In this document: positions 22,277-30,838 of the stretch, one piece after another | Numbering within the stretch: the stretch's first letter is position 1 | Layout: each line of letters opens with the position of its first letter | Assembly: GCA_017623455.1 (NCBI GenBank) | Contig: JAGAPA010000018.1 | Coordinates: forward strand, 1-44,264 | From: Clostridia bacterium | Lineage (GTDB): Bacteria > Bacillota > Clostridia > Christensenellales > Pumilibacteraceae | DNA: 44,264 nt | Direction: 5' to 3' | Made by a program: the position numbers and the translations under genes | Notes under the pieces: generated by a model | What the model saw: only the letters and a program-made list of their open reading frames with translations | Databases searched by the model: none | Told to the model about the DNA's origin: nothing

Positions 22277-24070
22277 TTATATAAAATCTACCGCAAAAAG
22301 CTTAACTTTATCAGCTCCGTGTGTTTCGTTAAACACAATCTTAATCTCTTTTGCAATCACGTTAAGCGGAACGAAAACAAGAGAATGGAAATTGTTGTCC
22401 GTTGAGTAAACCTCTTTTCCGTCGGCATAAACTGTAAAAGATTTAACTATAGTTTTAGCAACTCTTACGTTCTTAAAATCTTTTCCGGTGTGTAGCTTCA
22501 TTGCGAAAATTCTCATCTTGAAGTTGTCCGAAATCGAGAGTCTTTCATAGTCCGGGTCAAAGCGAAGTCGCAAAGTATCAATTTTTTGGGGGGCTTTATA
22601 GCTGAACGTTAAATTTTCTCCCACGTTCAAAACTATGCCGTTACACTCGTTTTCGCTTCTTGGTCTTTCCACGCCGTTAAAAAGTATTGCTTTTTCTTCG
22701 TCGGGAATATTTAGCTTAGCAGAGAGCGAAAGTAAATTAACTTCACGTTTAATATGTGGTAAAAACACGCCGTTCTCAAGCAGGATCTGCTGAACCTCTT
22801 TATAATGATTTGTAGCAACTTCTCGCATACGTATGCCGTATTTTAGCGCAACGGAAACCGCAGTTCCCATCGCTTGACCAAGCAGAGCGCACGTTCCCAT
22901 AACTCTCGTAGAAGAGAGCGCAACGTGGCTTACGCTAATATTTCGTCCTGCAAAAGCAAGGTTTTCCACGTTTTTGGAATACAGACAGCGCAAGGGGATT
23001 CCGTAAGGCTTGGTTACGGGAATCATAATAGACGGAGTGATGTTTTCCTCGTTTTTGCGCATACCGTAAGGATTATGATCGTCCATTGGCCATCCGCCGT
23101 AAGCAATCTCGTCCTCAAAATTTCCGCCGGATAGCACGTCGTGCTCGGTAAGAACGTAATCTCCTATATATCTTCTGCTTTCGCGCTTTCCGGGTAAGAA
23201 TCCTACCCATTCAAGCTCCCAGTTCTCCATGCCGTGATCGCCATAGTTTTTAATATGATCCCAAACTCCGTAAATGCAGGCAAGCAGCTCGCGTCTTACC
23301 TTGTCCGCGTCGTGTATAGAATCCATCTCACCACCAAGCTCTACCCACCAAAGGTTTGCACCGCTCGTAGCAATTCTGTGATCGCGGATTTGAGCGTGGG
23401 CTTTTGCCTCACCTGCGGAAAAACACTCGTCGGTAGGGTATACGTTTGCAAACGAGGGCGGAGTAAAGGGTACGGGCGCATCCGTTTCGCGTGCAGCCAA
23501 TATTATAGACATACCCATGGTTTTCTCGTCGGCAACTTCTTGCGCAAGACTTTCGCCGTATTCGTTCTTGCTCTCTCTGCCGTGTCTGAAATGCGCGCCC
23601 GTAAGCGGAGCAAGTATGCTGTCGCCCGAGCAATCCGCAAAAATTGTGGCGGTAACCGTATAAAAAGTATACGTAGTAGTTTGCCAACCGGTAACCGAAA
23701 CGATTTTATTTTCCTTAATTTCGGCGTCTAAACAAGTGGTGTTTAGAAGAAGCGTAATATTCTCGTTTTCTTCAGCCATTGCGTAAAGGTTGGCGTCAAA
23801 AAGCGAATGGTTGAGAGTGGGGTTGTGATAAATATTGCGCTCTTCCATCTCTACAATAAGTCCGCTTTCTCGGTTATAAACGCCTTTTGCGCCTCTTACC
23901 CACATTCTCACCTCGCTCGAAGCGTTTCCGCCAAGCATGGGTCGGTCCTGAATGAGAACGACTTTCGCGCCACGACGCGCCGCCGAGATTGCAGCAAAGG
24001 TTCCCGACAGCCCTCCGCCTATTATGCAAAAGTCACAATTTAAGGTTTTTTTCAGTAGGTTATTATTCAT
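22277..24070 (-). CDS. FAD-dependent oxidoreductase with C-terminal beta-sandwich-like region
   Basis: This 597-residue protein of the PF12831-type FAD-dependent oxidoreductases begins with a Rossmann dinucleotide motif, CIIGGGLSGTFAAISAARRG (about residues 15-34), then the characteristic MLGGNASSEVRMW. A later ADCSGDSILAPLTGA segment and a NLAFAGRNISVSHVALSSTRVMGTCALLGQAMGTA segment complete the FAD fold. The last 130 or so residues look like a beta-sandwich. No signal peptide was seen. Family members often occur in sugar or polyol utilisation loci, but a substrate is rarely known. It is divergent from an AraC regulator with overlapping promoters, which suggests substrate-dependent control. 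It ends at a bidirectional terminator. Confidence 0.8.
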   Translation of the reverse strand: MNNNLLKKTLNCDFCIIGGGLSGTFAAISAARRGAKVVLIQDRPMLGGNASSEVRMWVRGAKGVYNRESGLIVEMEERNIYHNPTLNHSLFDANLYAMAEENENITLLLNTTCLDAEIKENKIVSVTGWQTTTYTFYTVTATIFADCSGDSILAPLTGAHFRHGRESKNEYGESLAQEVADEKTMGMSIILAARETDAPVPFTPPSFANVYPTDECFSAGEAKAHAQIRDHRIATSGANLWWVELGGEMDSIHDADKVRRELLACIYGVWDHIKNYGDHGMENWELEWVGFLPGKRESRRYIGDYVLTEHDVLSGGNFEDEIAYGGWPMDDHNPYGMRKNEENITPSIMIPVTKPYGIPLRCLYSKNVENLAFAGRNISVSHVALSSTRVMGTCALLGQAMGTAVSVALKYGIRMREVATNHYKEVQQILLENGVFLPHIKREVNLLSLSAKLNIPDEEKAILFNGVERPRSENECNGIVLNVGENLTFSYKAPQKIDTLRLRFDPDYERLSISDNFKMRIFAMKLHTGKDFKNVRVAKTIVKSFTVYADGKEVYSTDNNFHSLVFVPLNVIAKEIKIVFNETHGADKVKLFAVDFI

Positions 24071-24100
24071 AAAACACCGCCGAATAATTATTTTTTTATT

Positions 24101-24129
24101 ATTTTAGCACCTTTTCTTGACAAATACAA
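24101..24129 (-). promoter_or_regulatory. Promoter of the FAD-dependent oxidoreductase
   Basis: On the minus strand, TTGTAT (24124-24129) and TAAAAT (24101-24106) are separated by 17 bp. The -35 lies inside the spacer of the divergent araC promoter, so the two promoters overlap. Confidence 0.6.
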
Positions 24130-24145
24130 TAAGTTTTTCTATAAT
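24117..24145 (+). promoter_or_regulatory. Consensus promoter of the first AraC-family gene
   Basis: TTGACA (24117-24122), 17 bp and TATAAT (24140-24145) match the consensus perfectly. It overlaps the divergent FAD-oxidoreductase promoter. Confidence 0.85.
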
Positions 24146-24186
24146 AAAACTATAAAAAAATACAGTAAAGCAAAGGGGATGGAATA

Positions 24187-24954
24187 ATGGCAATCAAGCA
24201 AATTTATTATAATACTTTCTCAAACAGACCATATTTCGAAATGACCTCGGGCAAGCGACCGTGGGATATTATTCTACTGCTTACAGACGGATCTTTTTTG
24301 ATAAAAATGCTTGACAAAGAACTCGTAATATCAAAAGGCGAAGTTTTGTATATTCCCGCAAACGTATATATCGAGCGTAAAATAATAAGCCCGATCAGCT
24401 TTCATCAGTTTGCATTTGTTTCCTCGTCCGACCAAACGTTCTATTCCTCGCTCACGGCAGGAAAGCTTAGCGTTGACCAAGATAATCTTAAAGCCATCGT
24501 AAAAATTCTCGAATCGTCTGCATTTTTGCACATTCATAGCGAAGTCGTTCGCCACTGTATAGAGCGAATCATGTGCGAGCATTATTTATCCTGCAGTAAA
24601 GTGGAGGCAGGGGATGCAAAGCTTGGTAAGGATATATACGATACGCTTTCCTTCTTCAATAATAATTTTGATCAAAAAATTGACCTTAAAGAGCTGGCAG
24701 GCAAAGTGGGGCTTAGTTATACGGGTTTTTTATGGAAGTTTGAAAAACAAGTAGGAACAACTCCACTCAAATACCTTGCGCATATTAGATTAAGATATGC
24801 AAAACAACTGCTGATGGAGGGAGCTTTATCGGTTGCCGAGATTTCCGAGCGTTGCGGATATTCAAACCCGTACTATTTTACGAATGTTTTCAAAGAAAAT
24901 TTCGGACAAAGCCCCACGGCGTTCAGAAATGCGGAAAAAGAAAAGCAAGTGTAG
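24187..24954 (+). CDS. AraC-family transcriptional regulator (first)
   Basis: This 255-residue protein has an N-terminal cupin-like sensing domain (about 1-145) and two C-terminal AraC helix-turn-helix motifs (about 158-250). LKELAGKVGLSYTGFLWKFEK is the first HTH and VAEISERCGYSNPYYFTNVFKENFGQSPTAFR the second, with the typical PTAFR end. It is divergent from the FAD-dependent oxidoreductase and upstream of the Gfo/Idh/MocA gene, so it probably regulates one or both in response to a sugar-like ligand. GGGGATGG precedes the ATG. The perfect-consensus promoter hints at constitutive expression. Confidence 0.92.
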   Translation: MAIKQIYYNTFSNRPYFEMTSGKRPWDIILLLTDGSFLIKMLDKELVISKGEVLYIPANVYIERKIISPISFHQFAFVSSSDQTFYSSLTAGKLSVDQDNLKAIVKILESSAFLHIHSEVVRHCIERIMCEHYLSCSKVEAGDAKLGKDIYDTLSFFNNNFDQKIDLKELAGKVGLSYTGFLWKFEKQVGTTPLKYLAHIRLRYAKQLLMEGALSVAEISERCGYSNPYYFTNVFKENFGQSPTAFRNAEKEKQV

Positions 24955-24988
24955 TAGAAAATTATATTATTTACTGCAGAAAATTGTA

Positions 24989-25017
24989 TTGAAAAGGCAA
25001 GAATATTATGTTATTAT
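24989..25017 (+). promoter_or_regulatory. Probable promoter of the Gfo/Idh/MocA gene
   Basis: TTGAAA (24989-24994) and TATTAT (25012-25017) are separated by 17 bp, about 30 bases before the ATG. Confidence 0.5.
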
Positions 25018-25046
25018 AAATTATCAAATCCTTTTGGAGGTATGTT

Positions 25047-26102
25047 ATGAAAAAAATAAGAATTGCTCAGATAGGAACCGAGCACGATCACGCAACTCCC
25101 ATGATGGAAACTTTTCGCATGCTTGACGATATTTTTGAAGTAGTAGGTTACGCGTTTACGGACGAGGAACTTTCCGGCATAAATCAAAATATGTACAAAG
25201 GTGGAAAAGGAGCGTATGATGGCGTAAAACTTTATACCGTACAAGAGCTTTTGGATATGGACGGTCTGGATGCCGTTGCAATCGAGGCTGAGGATATGTA
25301 TCTCGTAAAATACGCAAATATGTTCGCAAAGAAGGGCGTACACGTACACATGGACAAGCCGGGAAGTCAAAGCATAGAGGACTTTGAGGAAATGCTTTCC
25401 AATATGAAAAAGAGCGGAAAGATTTTCTCTATAGGCTATATGTATCGCCACAACCCTGCCGTAAAGAATCTTTTGGATAGAATAGAAAAGGGCGTGTTTG
25501 GAGAGATTTACTCGGTAGAAGCGCATATGAGCAGAAACGATCAGGTTTGGAAACGTAATTGGCTTGGTTCGTACAAGGGAGGAATGAACTTTTTCTTAGG
25601 CTCTCACCTTGTGGATCTTATCGTGCAAATTCAGGGTATTCCCGAATCCGTTATTCCGCTTAATTGCTCAACGCACCTTAACGACGTTCACAATGAGGAT
25701 TACGGTATGGCAATCCTAAAGTATAAAAACGGCGTATCGTTTGAAAAGTCTTGTGCAAGCGAGCGAGGCGGTTTTTCACGTCGTCAGCTTGTAATTTGCG
25801 GAAGTAAGGGCACGGCTGAAATTCGTCCCTTAGAAGGTCCTGCGCAGGGTCAGCACATGTGTTCTAACAACATTATCGAAGCTATTGCGCCTGATAACGA
25901 TCTTTGTGCTTGGACTGTGCCGTACAAAAACGGTGGAGAGTTTAAGTTCCACAGATACGCTGATATGGTAATCGATTTTGCAAACCGTATCAAAGCAAAC
26001 GATCAGGGTAAGTATACGCTTGAATATGAGGCTCGTGTTCATAGGGTAATTTTGGTTGCAAGCGGAATAGATTGCGATTATAAGAGTGAAATTAAGTTGT
26101 AA
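25047..26102 (+). CDS. Gfo/Idh/MocA-family oxidoreductase
   Basis: This 351-residue NAD(P)-dependent oxidoreductase acts on sugar-, inositol- or sugar-acid-type substrates. The N-terminal Rossmann strand reads RIAQIGTEHDHA in place of the usual GxGxxG loop. The conserved lysine motif EKP appears as HMDKPGS (about residues 108-114). The C-terminal alpha/beta domain starts near IYSVEAHMSRN. It lies 92 bp after the AraC gene with GGAGG before its ATG and a terminator after its stop. The altered nucleotide-binding loop (TEHDHA) is noteworthy but is shared, as far as I recall, by some relatives annotated only at family level. Confidence 0.88.
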   Translation: MKKIRIAQIGTEHDHATPMMETFRMLDDIFEVVGYAFTDEELSGINQNMYKGGKGAYDGVKLYTVQELLDMDGLDAVAIEAEDMYLVKYANMFAKKGVHVHMDKPGSQSIEDFEEMLSNMKKSGKIFSIGYMYRHNPAVKNLLDRIEKGVFGEIYSVEAHMSRNDQVWKRNWLGSYKGGMNFFLGSHLVDLIVQIQGIPESVIPLNCSTHLNDVHNEDYGMAILKYKNGVSFEKSCASERGGFSRRQLVICGSKGTAEIRPLEGPAQGQHMCSNNIIEAIAPDNDLCAWTVPYKNGGEFKFHRYADMVIDFANRIKANDQGKYTLEYEARVHRVILVASGIDCDYKSEIKL

Positions 26103-26108
26103 ATTTAC

Positions 26109-26157
26109 GTAAAATAAAAAGTCCGTTGACTTATCAACGGACTTAATAAAAATTTTT
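26109..26157. terminator. Bidirectional terminator between Gfo/Idh and the second araC
   Basis: Stem AAGTCCGTTGA/TCAACGGACTT (26119-26144) has a CTTA loop. T-rich tracts follow on both strands. Confidence 0.85.
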
Positions 26158-26899
26158 ACAAGCTCTGTTTTTTTGCAAATTCTTTGGGAGTTTCGCCCGT
26201 GCTTTGCTTAAAAGCTCTCGAAAAGTGATAAATGCTCGAAAATCCGCATTGTTCGCTAATTTCGCTCACGTTTTTCAAGCCTTCTCTAAGCAGGCGTTTT
26301 GCCATAGCAATTCTAATATCGCACAAATACTTTTTAGGAGGAACTCCGTACTGCTCGGTAAACTTTCGTCTAAAATAACTCTCGCTCATGTTGGACACTT
26401 GAGATAATTTCTTAATGCTAAACGAGGGTGATTGGTACTCGCTTTCAATAATACGTATTGCGGAATTCAGTATATTATCGGTATTTTTCTGGTGTGTAAG
26501 AAGAGAGATTATGGAATAAAAAATACTCATTTTAGTGCTTGTAGGAGCGTTGTGGATACAAGCGTTTTTAAGGTCTGAGCAAAGCTTATGGAACTCGGAC
26601 GGCTCTGCCAGATCAAAAGATACGAACTTTGTGTGATTTTCAAGAGGTATAAAATTGAGCACGTAAAACTCACCACCCTCGACACATCTCCATCTATACG
26701 TGGAATCCATAGGGTGAAAAAGAGCGTGGTTGTAGTCCGAAACGTAATCTTTGCCGTTGTGCGTATAAATAAGTTTACCGCCCAACGAAAAGGATATTCC
26801 GCTAAACTTGCGGTTTATGACGTTGTGAACCTTTCCCGTTGGCTGAAAAATAGTAAAGGCATCGTCAATATATTTAATTGTCAGCTCGTCAATATTCAT
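26156..26899 (-). CDS. AraC-family transcriptional regulator (second)
   Basis: This 247-residue protein has an N-terminal cupin-like domain and a C-terminal double HTH. IKKLSQVSNMSESYFRRKFTEQYG is the first HTH and VSEISEQCGFSSIYHFSRAFKQSTGETPKEF the second. The start at 26899 is preferred over the ATG at 26950 because GAGAGG precedes it and the predicted promoter (26922-26950) lies between the two. It is divergent from the SDR/dehydroquinase-like/quinone reductase operon and is the obvious candidate regulator of it. It is clearly a different protein from the first AraC regulator of this island. Confidence 0.92.
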   Translation of the reverse strand: MNIDELTIKYIDDAFTIFQPTGKVHNVINRKFSGISFSLGGKLIYTHNGKDYVSDYNHALFHPMDSTYRWRCVEGGEFYVLNFIPLENHTKFVSFDLAEPSEFHKLCSDLKNACIHNAPTSTKMSIFYSIISLLTHQKNTDNILNSAIRIIESEYQSPSFSIKKLSQVSNMSESYFRRKFTEQYGVPPKKYLCDIRIAMAKRLLREGLKNVSEISEQCGFSSIYHFSRAFKQSTGETPKEFAKKQSL

Positions 26900-26921
26900 T
26901 TTATTCCCTCTCCATAAATAA

Positions 26922-26950
26922 AGTATAATCAGTTGTGCCAAAAAAATCAA
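26922..26950 (-). promoter_or_regulatory. Promoter of the second araC gene
   Basis: On the minus strand, TTGATT (26945-26950) and TATACT (26922-26927) are separated by 17 bp. Confidence 0.6.
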
Positions 26951-27003
26951 TACTTAAGACTGAAATTGTAGCGAAAATGTTAAAAATAAAATCGATTTTG
27001 TTA

Positions 27004-27032
27004 TGGACAAATAAAATAATCGGTGTTATAAT
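27004..27032 (+). promoter_or_regulatory. Promoter of the SDR operon
   Basis: TGGACA (27004-27009) and TATAAT (27027-27032) are separated by 17 bp. A TG at 27024-27025 makes it an extended -10. Confidence 0.7.
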
Positions 27033-27082
27033 AGATAGCGATACTTAATAAATTAGAAATTAACTTAAAAAAGGAGAATATT

Positions 27083-27886
27083 ATGTTTACTTATGACTTT
27101 TCTGGTAAAACTGTTGTTGCTTCGGGCGCAGGCTCCGGCATGGGACTTTTACTTTGCGAATGTTTTGTAAAAAACGGCGGTAACGCAGTTCTGGTTGATA
27201 TCAACGAAGAAGTATTAAAGGAAAAAGTTGATAAGATCAACTCAGAATATCCCGGCAGAGCAATAGGTCTTGTTTGCGACGTAAGAAATTACGAACAGGT
27301 AGCAAACGTTTGTAAAAAAGCAGTTGAAACGTTCGGCTCTATCGACGTTGTAACGTCAATGGCAGGCGGCGCGGAAACAAGAATTTTCAATACCTGGCAA
27401 AATGGCTATAAGGAGTTTTGCGATATACCCATCGAAATATTTGATTGGAGTTTGGACGTTAACTTAAAGGGACAGTTTTATTTTGCACATGCTGCGTACA
27501 AATATATGAGAGAGCAAAAGAGCGGTGTTATTTTGGGAATAGGATCTATAACGGGACACGAGGGTAGCGATACCGCTGTAGGTTATGCAACCAGTAAGAG
27601 TGCGGTTATGAACGGTTGGGTAAAATCCTTGGCGTTTGCAGGCGCAAAATATAATATTCGCTGTAACACCATAGCGCCCGGTCCTGTTATGACAAGACCT
27701 GGTATGGCAAATATGAAAACGCTTATCGGTCGCGCTGCAGAGCCACAAGAACTTGTTGACTTAATGCTTTATCTTTGCTCCGATATGTCGGCATCCATTA
27801 CAGGACAATGCATTTTAATGGACGGTGGAAGAAGCATAATGTTCGATAAATACCACGGCGAATTTGGAAAGTACGATAAAAAATAA
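27083..27886 (+). CDS. Short-chain dehydrogenase/reductase
   Basis: This 267-residue classical SDR oxidises or reduces an alcohol/ketone pair with NAD(H). The nucleotide loop SGAGSGMG is at residues 14-21, and Asp39 after the second strand favours NAD over NADP. The catalytic set is Ser155, Tyr168 and Lys172 (YATSK). The C-terminal part has APGPVMTRPGM and the QCILMDGG end typical of the family. It is the first gene of a tight three-gene operon and is divergent from an AraC regulator. AAGGAG lies before the ATG. Its place in front of a dehydroquinase-like enzyme suggests that it makes the ketone the next enzyme needs. Confidence 0.92.
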   Translation: MFTYDFSGKTVVASGAGSGMGLLLCECFVKNGGNAVLVDINEEVLKEKVDKINSEYPGRAIGLVCDVRNYEQVANVCKKAVETFGSIDVVTSMAGGAETRIFNTWQNGYKEFCDIPIEIFDWSLDVNLKGQFYFAHAAYKYMREQKSGVILGIGSITGHEGSDTAVGYATSKSAVMNGWVKSLAFAGAKYNIRCNTIAPGPVMTRPGMANMKTLIGRAAEPQELVDLMLYLCSDMSASITGQCILMDGGRSIMFDKYHGEFGKYDKK

Positions 27887-27896
27887 GGAGAAGACA

Positions 27897-28661
27897 ATGA
27901 AAAAAGCAACGTTTCTTACGTATAACAAACCCTTGCTTTGCGCAATGGTACAAGAAGACACTGTAGAAAAAATGAAGTTCGTTATCCACAACTCGATCTC
28001 AAACGGAGCTGAGGCATTGGGCTTACAACTTGAAGAATTGGTGCTTGAGGATAGAACGGAAGAAAAGCTTAAGGACTTATTCGCAACGTGTAAAGGGCTT
28101 CCCACGTATATTACTTCGTACAGAGGCAAAAATAGCGCAAATCTTAGTGAGGACGAGCGTGTGGAACTTCTTTTGCTTGCGGCAAAATGCGGAGCAACGC
28201 TTTTAGACGTTATGAGCGACTTGTACGATCCTCAGCCTTATGAGGTTACCGAAAACGAAGAAGCAATTAACAAGCAGAAAGAGCTTATCAAAAAGCTTCA
28301 CGATTTGGGAGTTGAGGTTCTTATGTCCACGCATACGCATACGTTCTTTGATGAAGACACAATCATCAAGATTGCAAAAAGTCAACAAGAGCGTGGCGTT
28401 GACGTTGTAAAAATCGTAAACTTCTCGCAAACGGAGGAACAGCTTATGCATAATATCAGTGTGTGTTCCAAACTTAAAGACAATATCGACAGACCTTATT
28501 TGTTCCTTACAAACGGCGTTCACGGAAGATTTATCCGTCACGTAGGACCTACTTTGGGCTGTTGTATGTATCTGTGCGTAAACGAGTATAAGCCCGGATA
28601 TTCTACCGAACAACCCAAACTTACGGCAATTAAGCAAGTAAGAGATAACTTTATATTATAA
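27897..28661 (+). CDS. Type I 3-dehydroquinate-dehydratase-like Schiff-base enzyme
   Basis: This 254-residue TIM-barrel protein resembles class I dehydroquinases. Lys172 in VDVVKIVNF is the expected Schiff-base lysine and His146 in STHTHTF the expected general base, close to H143 and K170 of E. coli AroD. The C-terminal GRFIRHVGPTLG block corresponds to the GxxSRxxG block of AroD. YRGKNSANLSEDER corresponds to the FRxxxEGG region. The early ExRxD substrate motif of true AroD is not evident (LQLEELVLEDRT instead), so the substrate may not be dehydroquinate. The ATG at 27897 has AAGGAG upstream and starts the homologous part. It is 10 bp after the SDR gene and 17 bp before the quinone reductase-like gene. 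It probably dehydrates a beta-hydroxy ketone in a catabolic route rather than in aromatic amino-acid synthesis. Confidence 0.72.
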   Translation: MKKATFLTYNKPLLCAMVQEDTVEKMKFVIHNSISNGAEALGLQLEELVLEDRTEEKLKDLFATCKGLPTYITSYRGKNSANLSEDERVELLLLAAKCGATLLDVMSDLYDPQPYEVTENEEAINKQKELIKKLHDLGVEVLMSTHTHTFFDEDTIIKIAKSQQERGVDVVKIVNFSQTEEQLMHNISVCSKLKDNIDRPYLFLTNGVHGRFIRHVGPTLGCCMYLCVNEYKPGYSTEQPKLTAIKQVRDNFIL

Positions 28662-28678
28662 GAAAAGAAGGAGAAACA

Positions 28679-29659
28679 ATGAAAGCAGTACTTATCGGAA
28701 AAAACAAAGAACTCACTTGGTCGGAAGTTCCATACCCCACCATGGGTAACGACGACGTTATCGTAAAGATTGAAGCATGCGCGTTAAACCGTGCAGACCT
28801 TATGCAAAGAGAAGGCAACTATCCCCCTCCTCCCGGATGTCCCGAATGGATGGGCTTGGAGATTGCCGGAACTATCGTAGAAATTGCAGAAGGAGCAAAG
28901 AAGAAATCTAATTGGAAATTGGGCGACAAAGTGTGCGCTCTTTTAGGCGGAGGCGGTTATGCGGAGTATGCTAACGTTAAGTACGATATGCTTATGCCCA
29001 TTCCTAAAAATTGCTCTATGGTAGAGGCTGCGGCAATGCCCGAAGCATTTGCAACCGCATACCTTAACCTCTTTATCGAGGGTAAGCTTAAAAAAGGCGA
29101 TACGCTTTTGATGCACGCAGGCGCGAGTGGTCTTGCAAGCGTGGTAATTCCTATGGCTAAGGCTTTTGGTATCCGCGTTATAACTTCAACAAGAAACGAA
29201 AAGCACTTAGAGGAAATCAAGAACTTGGGCGCAGATATAATTATTAATACGTCCAAGGAAAAAACCGCCGACGTTCTCAAGCGCGAACTCGAGGCAGGCA
29301 GACCTGTAGACGTAGCTATCGACTGTATCGGCGGATCTCTTATGGGCGAATGTTTGCACTATCTTAAGCACGGCGCGCGTTGGATCATGATTGCGTCGCT
29401 TGGTGGAGATAAGACGGAAATCGACCTTAGAAATATCTTCGTTAGAAACGTTAGAATCGTGGGTAGTACCCTTCGTTCCCGCGCTCCCGAAGTTAAGGCT
29501 CAAATCCTTGCTTCCCTTGTAAGCGAGGTGTGGGAAAAGGTAGAACAAAACCTCGTAAAACCCACTATCTATAAGGTATTGCCCATCACCGAAGTAGAAG
29601 AAGCCCACGCAATCTTGGAGCGCAACGAAAACGTAGGCAAGGTTGTAATGACAGTTTAA
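28679..29659 (+). CDS. PIG3-like quinone/enone oxidoreductase (MDR superfamily)
   Basis: This 326-residue zinc-free medium-chain reductase has the family hallmark NRADLMQREGNYPPPPG (about residues 38-54) and the NAD(P)H loop HAGASGLASVVIPMAKAFG (about 142-160). Members of the TP53I3/PIG3 group reduce quinones and alpha,beta-unsaturated carbonyls with NADPH. It is the third gene of the SDR operon, with AAGGAG before the ATG and a terminator after the stop. In this setting reduction of the enone made by the preceding dehydratase is a reasonable inference. Confidence 0.9.
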   Translation: MKAVLIGKNKELTWSEVPYPTMGNDDVIVKIEACALNRADLMQREGNYPPPPGCPEWMGLEIAGTIVEIAEGAKKKSNWKLGDKVCALLGGGGYAEYANVKYDMLMPIPKNCSMVEAAAMPEAFATAYLNLFIEGKLKKGDTLLMHAGASGLASVVIPMAKAFGIRVITSTRNEKHLEEIKNLGADIIINTSKEKTADVLKRELEAGRPVDVAIDCIGGSLMGECLHYLKHGARWIMIASLGGDKTEIDLRNIFVRNVRIVGSTLRSRAPEVKAQILASLVSEVWEKVEQNLVKPTIYKVLPITEVEEAHAILERNENVGKVVMTV

Positions 29660-29695
29660 GAGGATTATTAGCTTTTCTTTATAATGAAATAAACG

Positions 29696-29763
29696 GGACT
29701 TATCGTTTGGTTGTGTATTTTAAGTGCACTCTCAAAAAATAAGTCCTCTTTTTTTATTTTTTC
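29696..29763 (+). terminator. Terminator of the SDR operon
   Basis: GGACTTAT (29696-29703) pairs with ATAAGTCC (29739-29746), and a long T-rich run follows. The loop of 35 nt is unusually large. Confidence 0.7.
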
Positions 29764-29770
29764 ACAAAAA

Positions 29771-29813
29771 TCACTTGACAAGCATATTGTTTAAGTGATA
29801 TCATTTTGATATC
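29771..29813 (+). promoter_or_regulatory. SPFH operon promoter overlapped by two inverted repeats
   Basis: TTGACA (29775-29780) and an extended -10, TGA-TATCAT (29796-29804), are 18 bp apart. The first inverted repeat, TCACTT...AAGTGA (29771-29798, inner ACAA/TTGT), spans the -35 and spacer. The second, GATATCA-TTT-TGATATC (29797-29803/29807-29813), covers the -10. Both are candidate operators. Confidence 0.6.
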
Positions 29814-29838
29814 GAAATAAATCAAAGGAGCAAAGAGA

Positions 29839-30837
29839 ATGGAAGAAAAGATTTTAACGGTTCGCAAAAACGGAATGGTTGCGTTAATACTGTGTATTTT
29901 GGTAGGCTTGGCATCCACGGTTGGATGTGTATACGGGGCAATATTGATGGAAAATAGCGGAAGCTGGTGGCTTTTTGCTGTTTCAATGCTCGTTTTATGT
30001 GTATTTTGGATTCCGCTGTGCGGACTTAAGGTGTTAAGACCACAAGAAGCACTTGTGCTTACGTTGTTCGGTAAGTATATCGGAACGCTTAAAAACGAAG
30101 GCTTTTACTGCGTAAATCCTTTCTGCGTTGCGGTAAATCCTGCGTCCAATACCAAGCTTAATCAAAGCGGTGACGTAAATGTAGCGCCCGCACCTGTAAT
30201 CAGTGGGTCGGCGTCAGTTGTAAATTCAAAGATATCGCTCAAAATTATGACACTTAACAACAATCGTCAAAAAATAAACGATTGCCTTGGTAATCCCGTA
30301 GAGATTGGAATTGCGGTTACCTGGAAAGTTGTAGACACAGCAAAGGCAGTATTTAACGTGGACAATTACAAGGAATACCTATCCCTTCAGTGTGACAGCG
30401 CGCTAAGGAATATCGTGCGTATTTATCCTTACGACGTTGCGCCAAACGTTGATACGACGGGCGACGGAATTGCGGATGAGGGAAGCTTGAGGGGAAGCAG
30501 TGAAGTTGTCGCAAGCCGAATAAAGGAAGAGATTCAAAGCAGAGTAAAAGAAGCAGGCTTGGAGATAGTGGAAGCAAGAATAACCTATCTTGCATACGCG
30601 CCCGAAATTGCGGCGGTAATGCTTCAGCGTCAGCAGGCGTCCGCAATAATCGACGCAAGAAAGATGATTGTAGACGGAGCTGTCGGAATGGTGGAAATGG
30701 CTCTTGCAAGGCTGGAAGAGGGCGGAAAAGTAACGCTTGACGAAGAGCGTAAGGCGGCAATGGTTTCCAATCTTTTGGTGGTACTGTGCGGTAATCACGA
30801 CGCTCAGCCTATAGTTAATACGGGATCTTTATACTGA
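29839..30837 (+). CDS. SPFH/Band 7 domain membrane protein
   Basis: This 332-residue protein has two N-terminal transmembrane helices (about residues 13-37 and 43-62) followed by an SPFH domain. The domain opens with the typical [31 protein letters not shown] charged segment ([53 protein letters not shown]) forms the predicted helical region. Members organise membrane microdomains and oligomerise, and some respond to envelope or antibiotic stress. GGAG lies before the ATG. The next gene starts one base after the stop, so translation may be coupled. Confidence 0.92.
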   Translation: MEEKILTVRKNGMVALILCILVGLASTVGCVYGAILMENSGSWWLFAVSMLVLCVFWIPLCGLKVLRPQEALVLTLFGKYIGTLKNEGFYCVNPFCVAVNPASNTKLNQSGDVNVAPAPVISGSASVVNSKISLKIMTLNNNRQKINDCLGNPVEIGIAVTWKVVDTAKAVFNVDNYKEYLSLQCDSALRNIVRIYPYDVAPNVDTTGDGIADEGSLRGSSEVVASRIKEEIQSRVKEAGLEIVEARITYLAYAPEIAAVMLQRQQASAIIDARKMIVDGAVGMVEMALARLEEGGKVTLDEERKAAMVSNLLVVLCGNHDAQPIVNTGSLY

Positions 30838-30838
30838 T

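Noticed and set aside
27897-28661. Housekeeping AroD of the shikimate pathway
   Set aside because: It sits in an AraC-controlled catabolic-looking operon without other aro genes, and the usual ExRxD substrate motif is not evident. A true AroD role is therefore not assumed, though not excluded.
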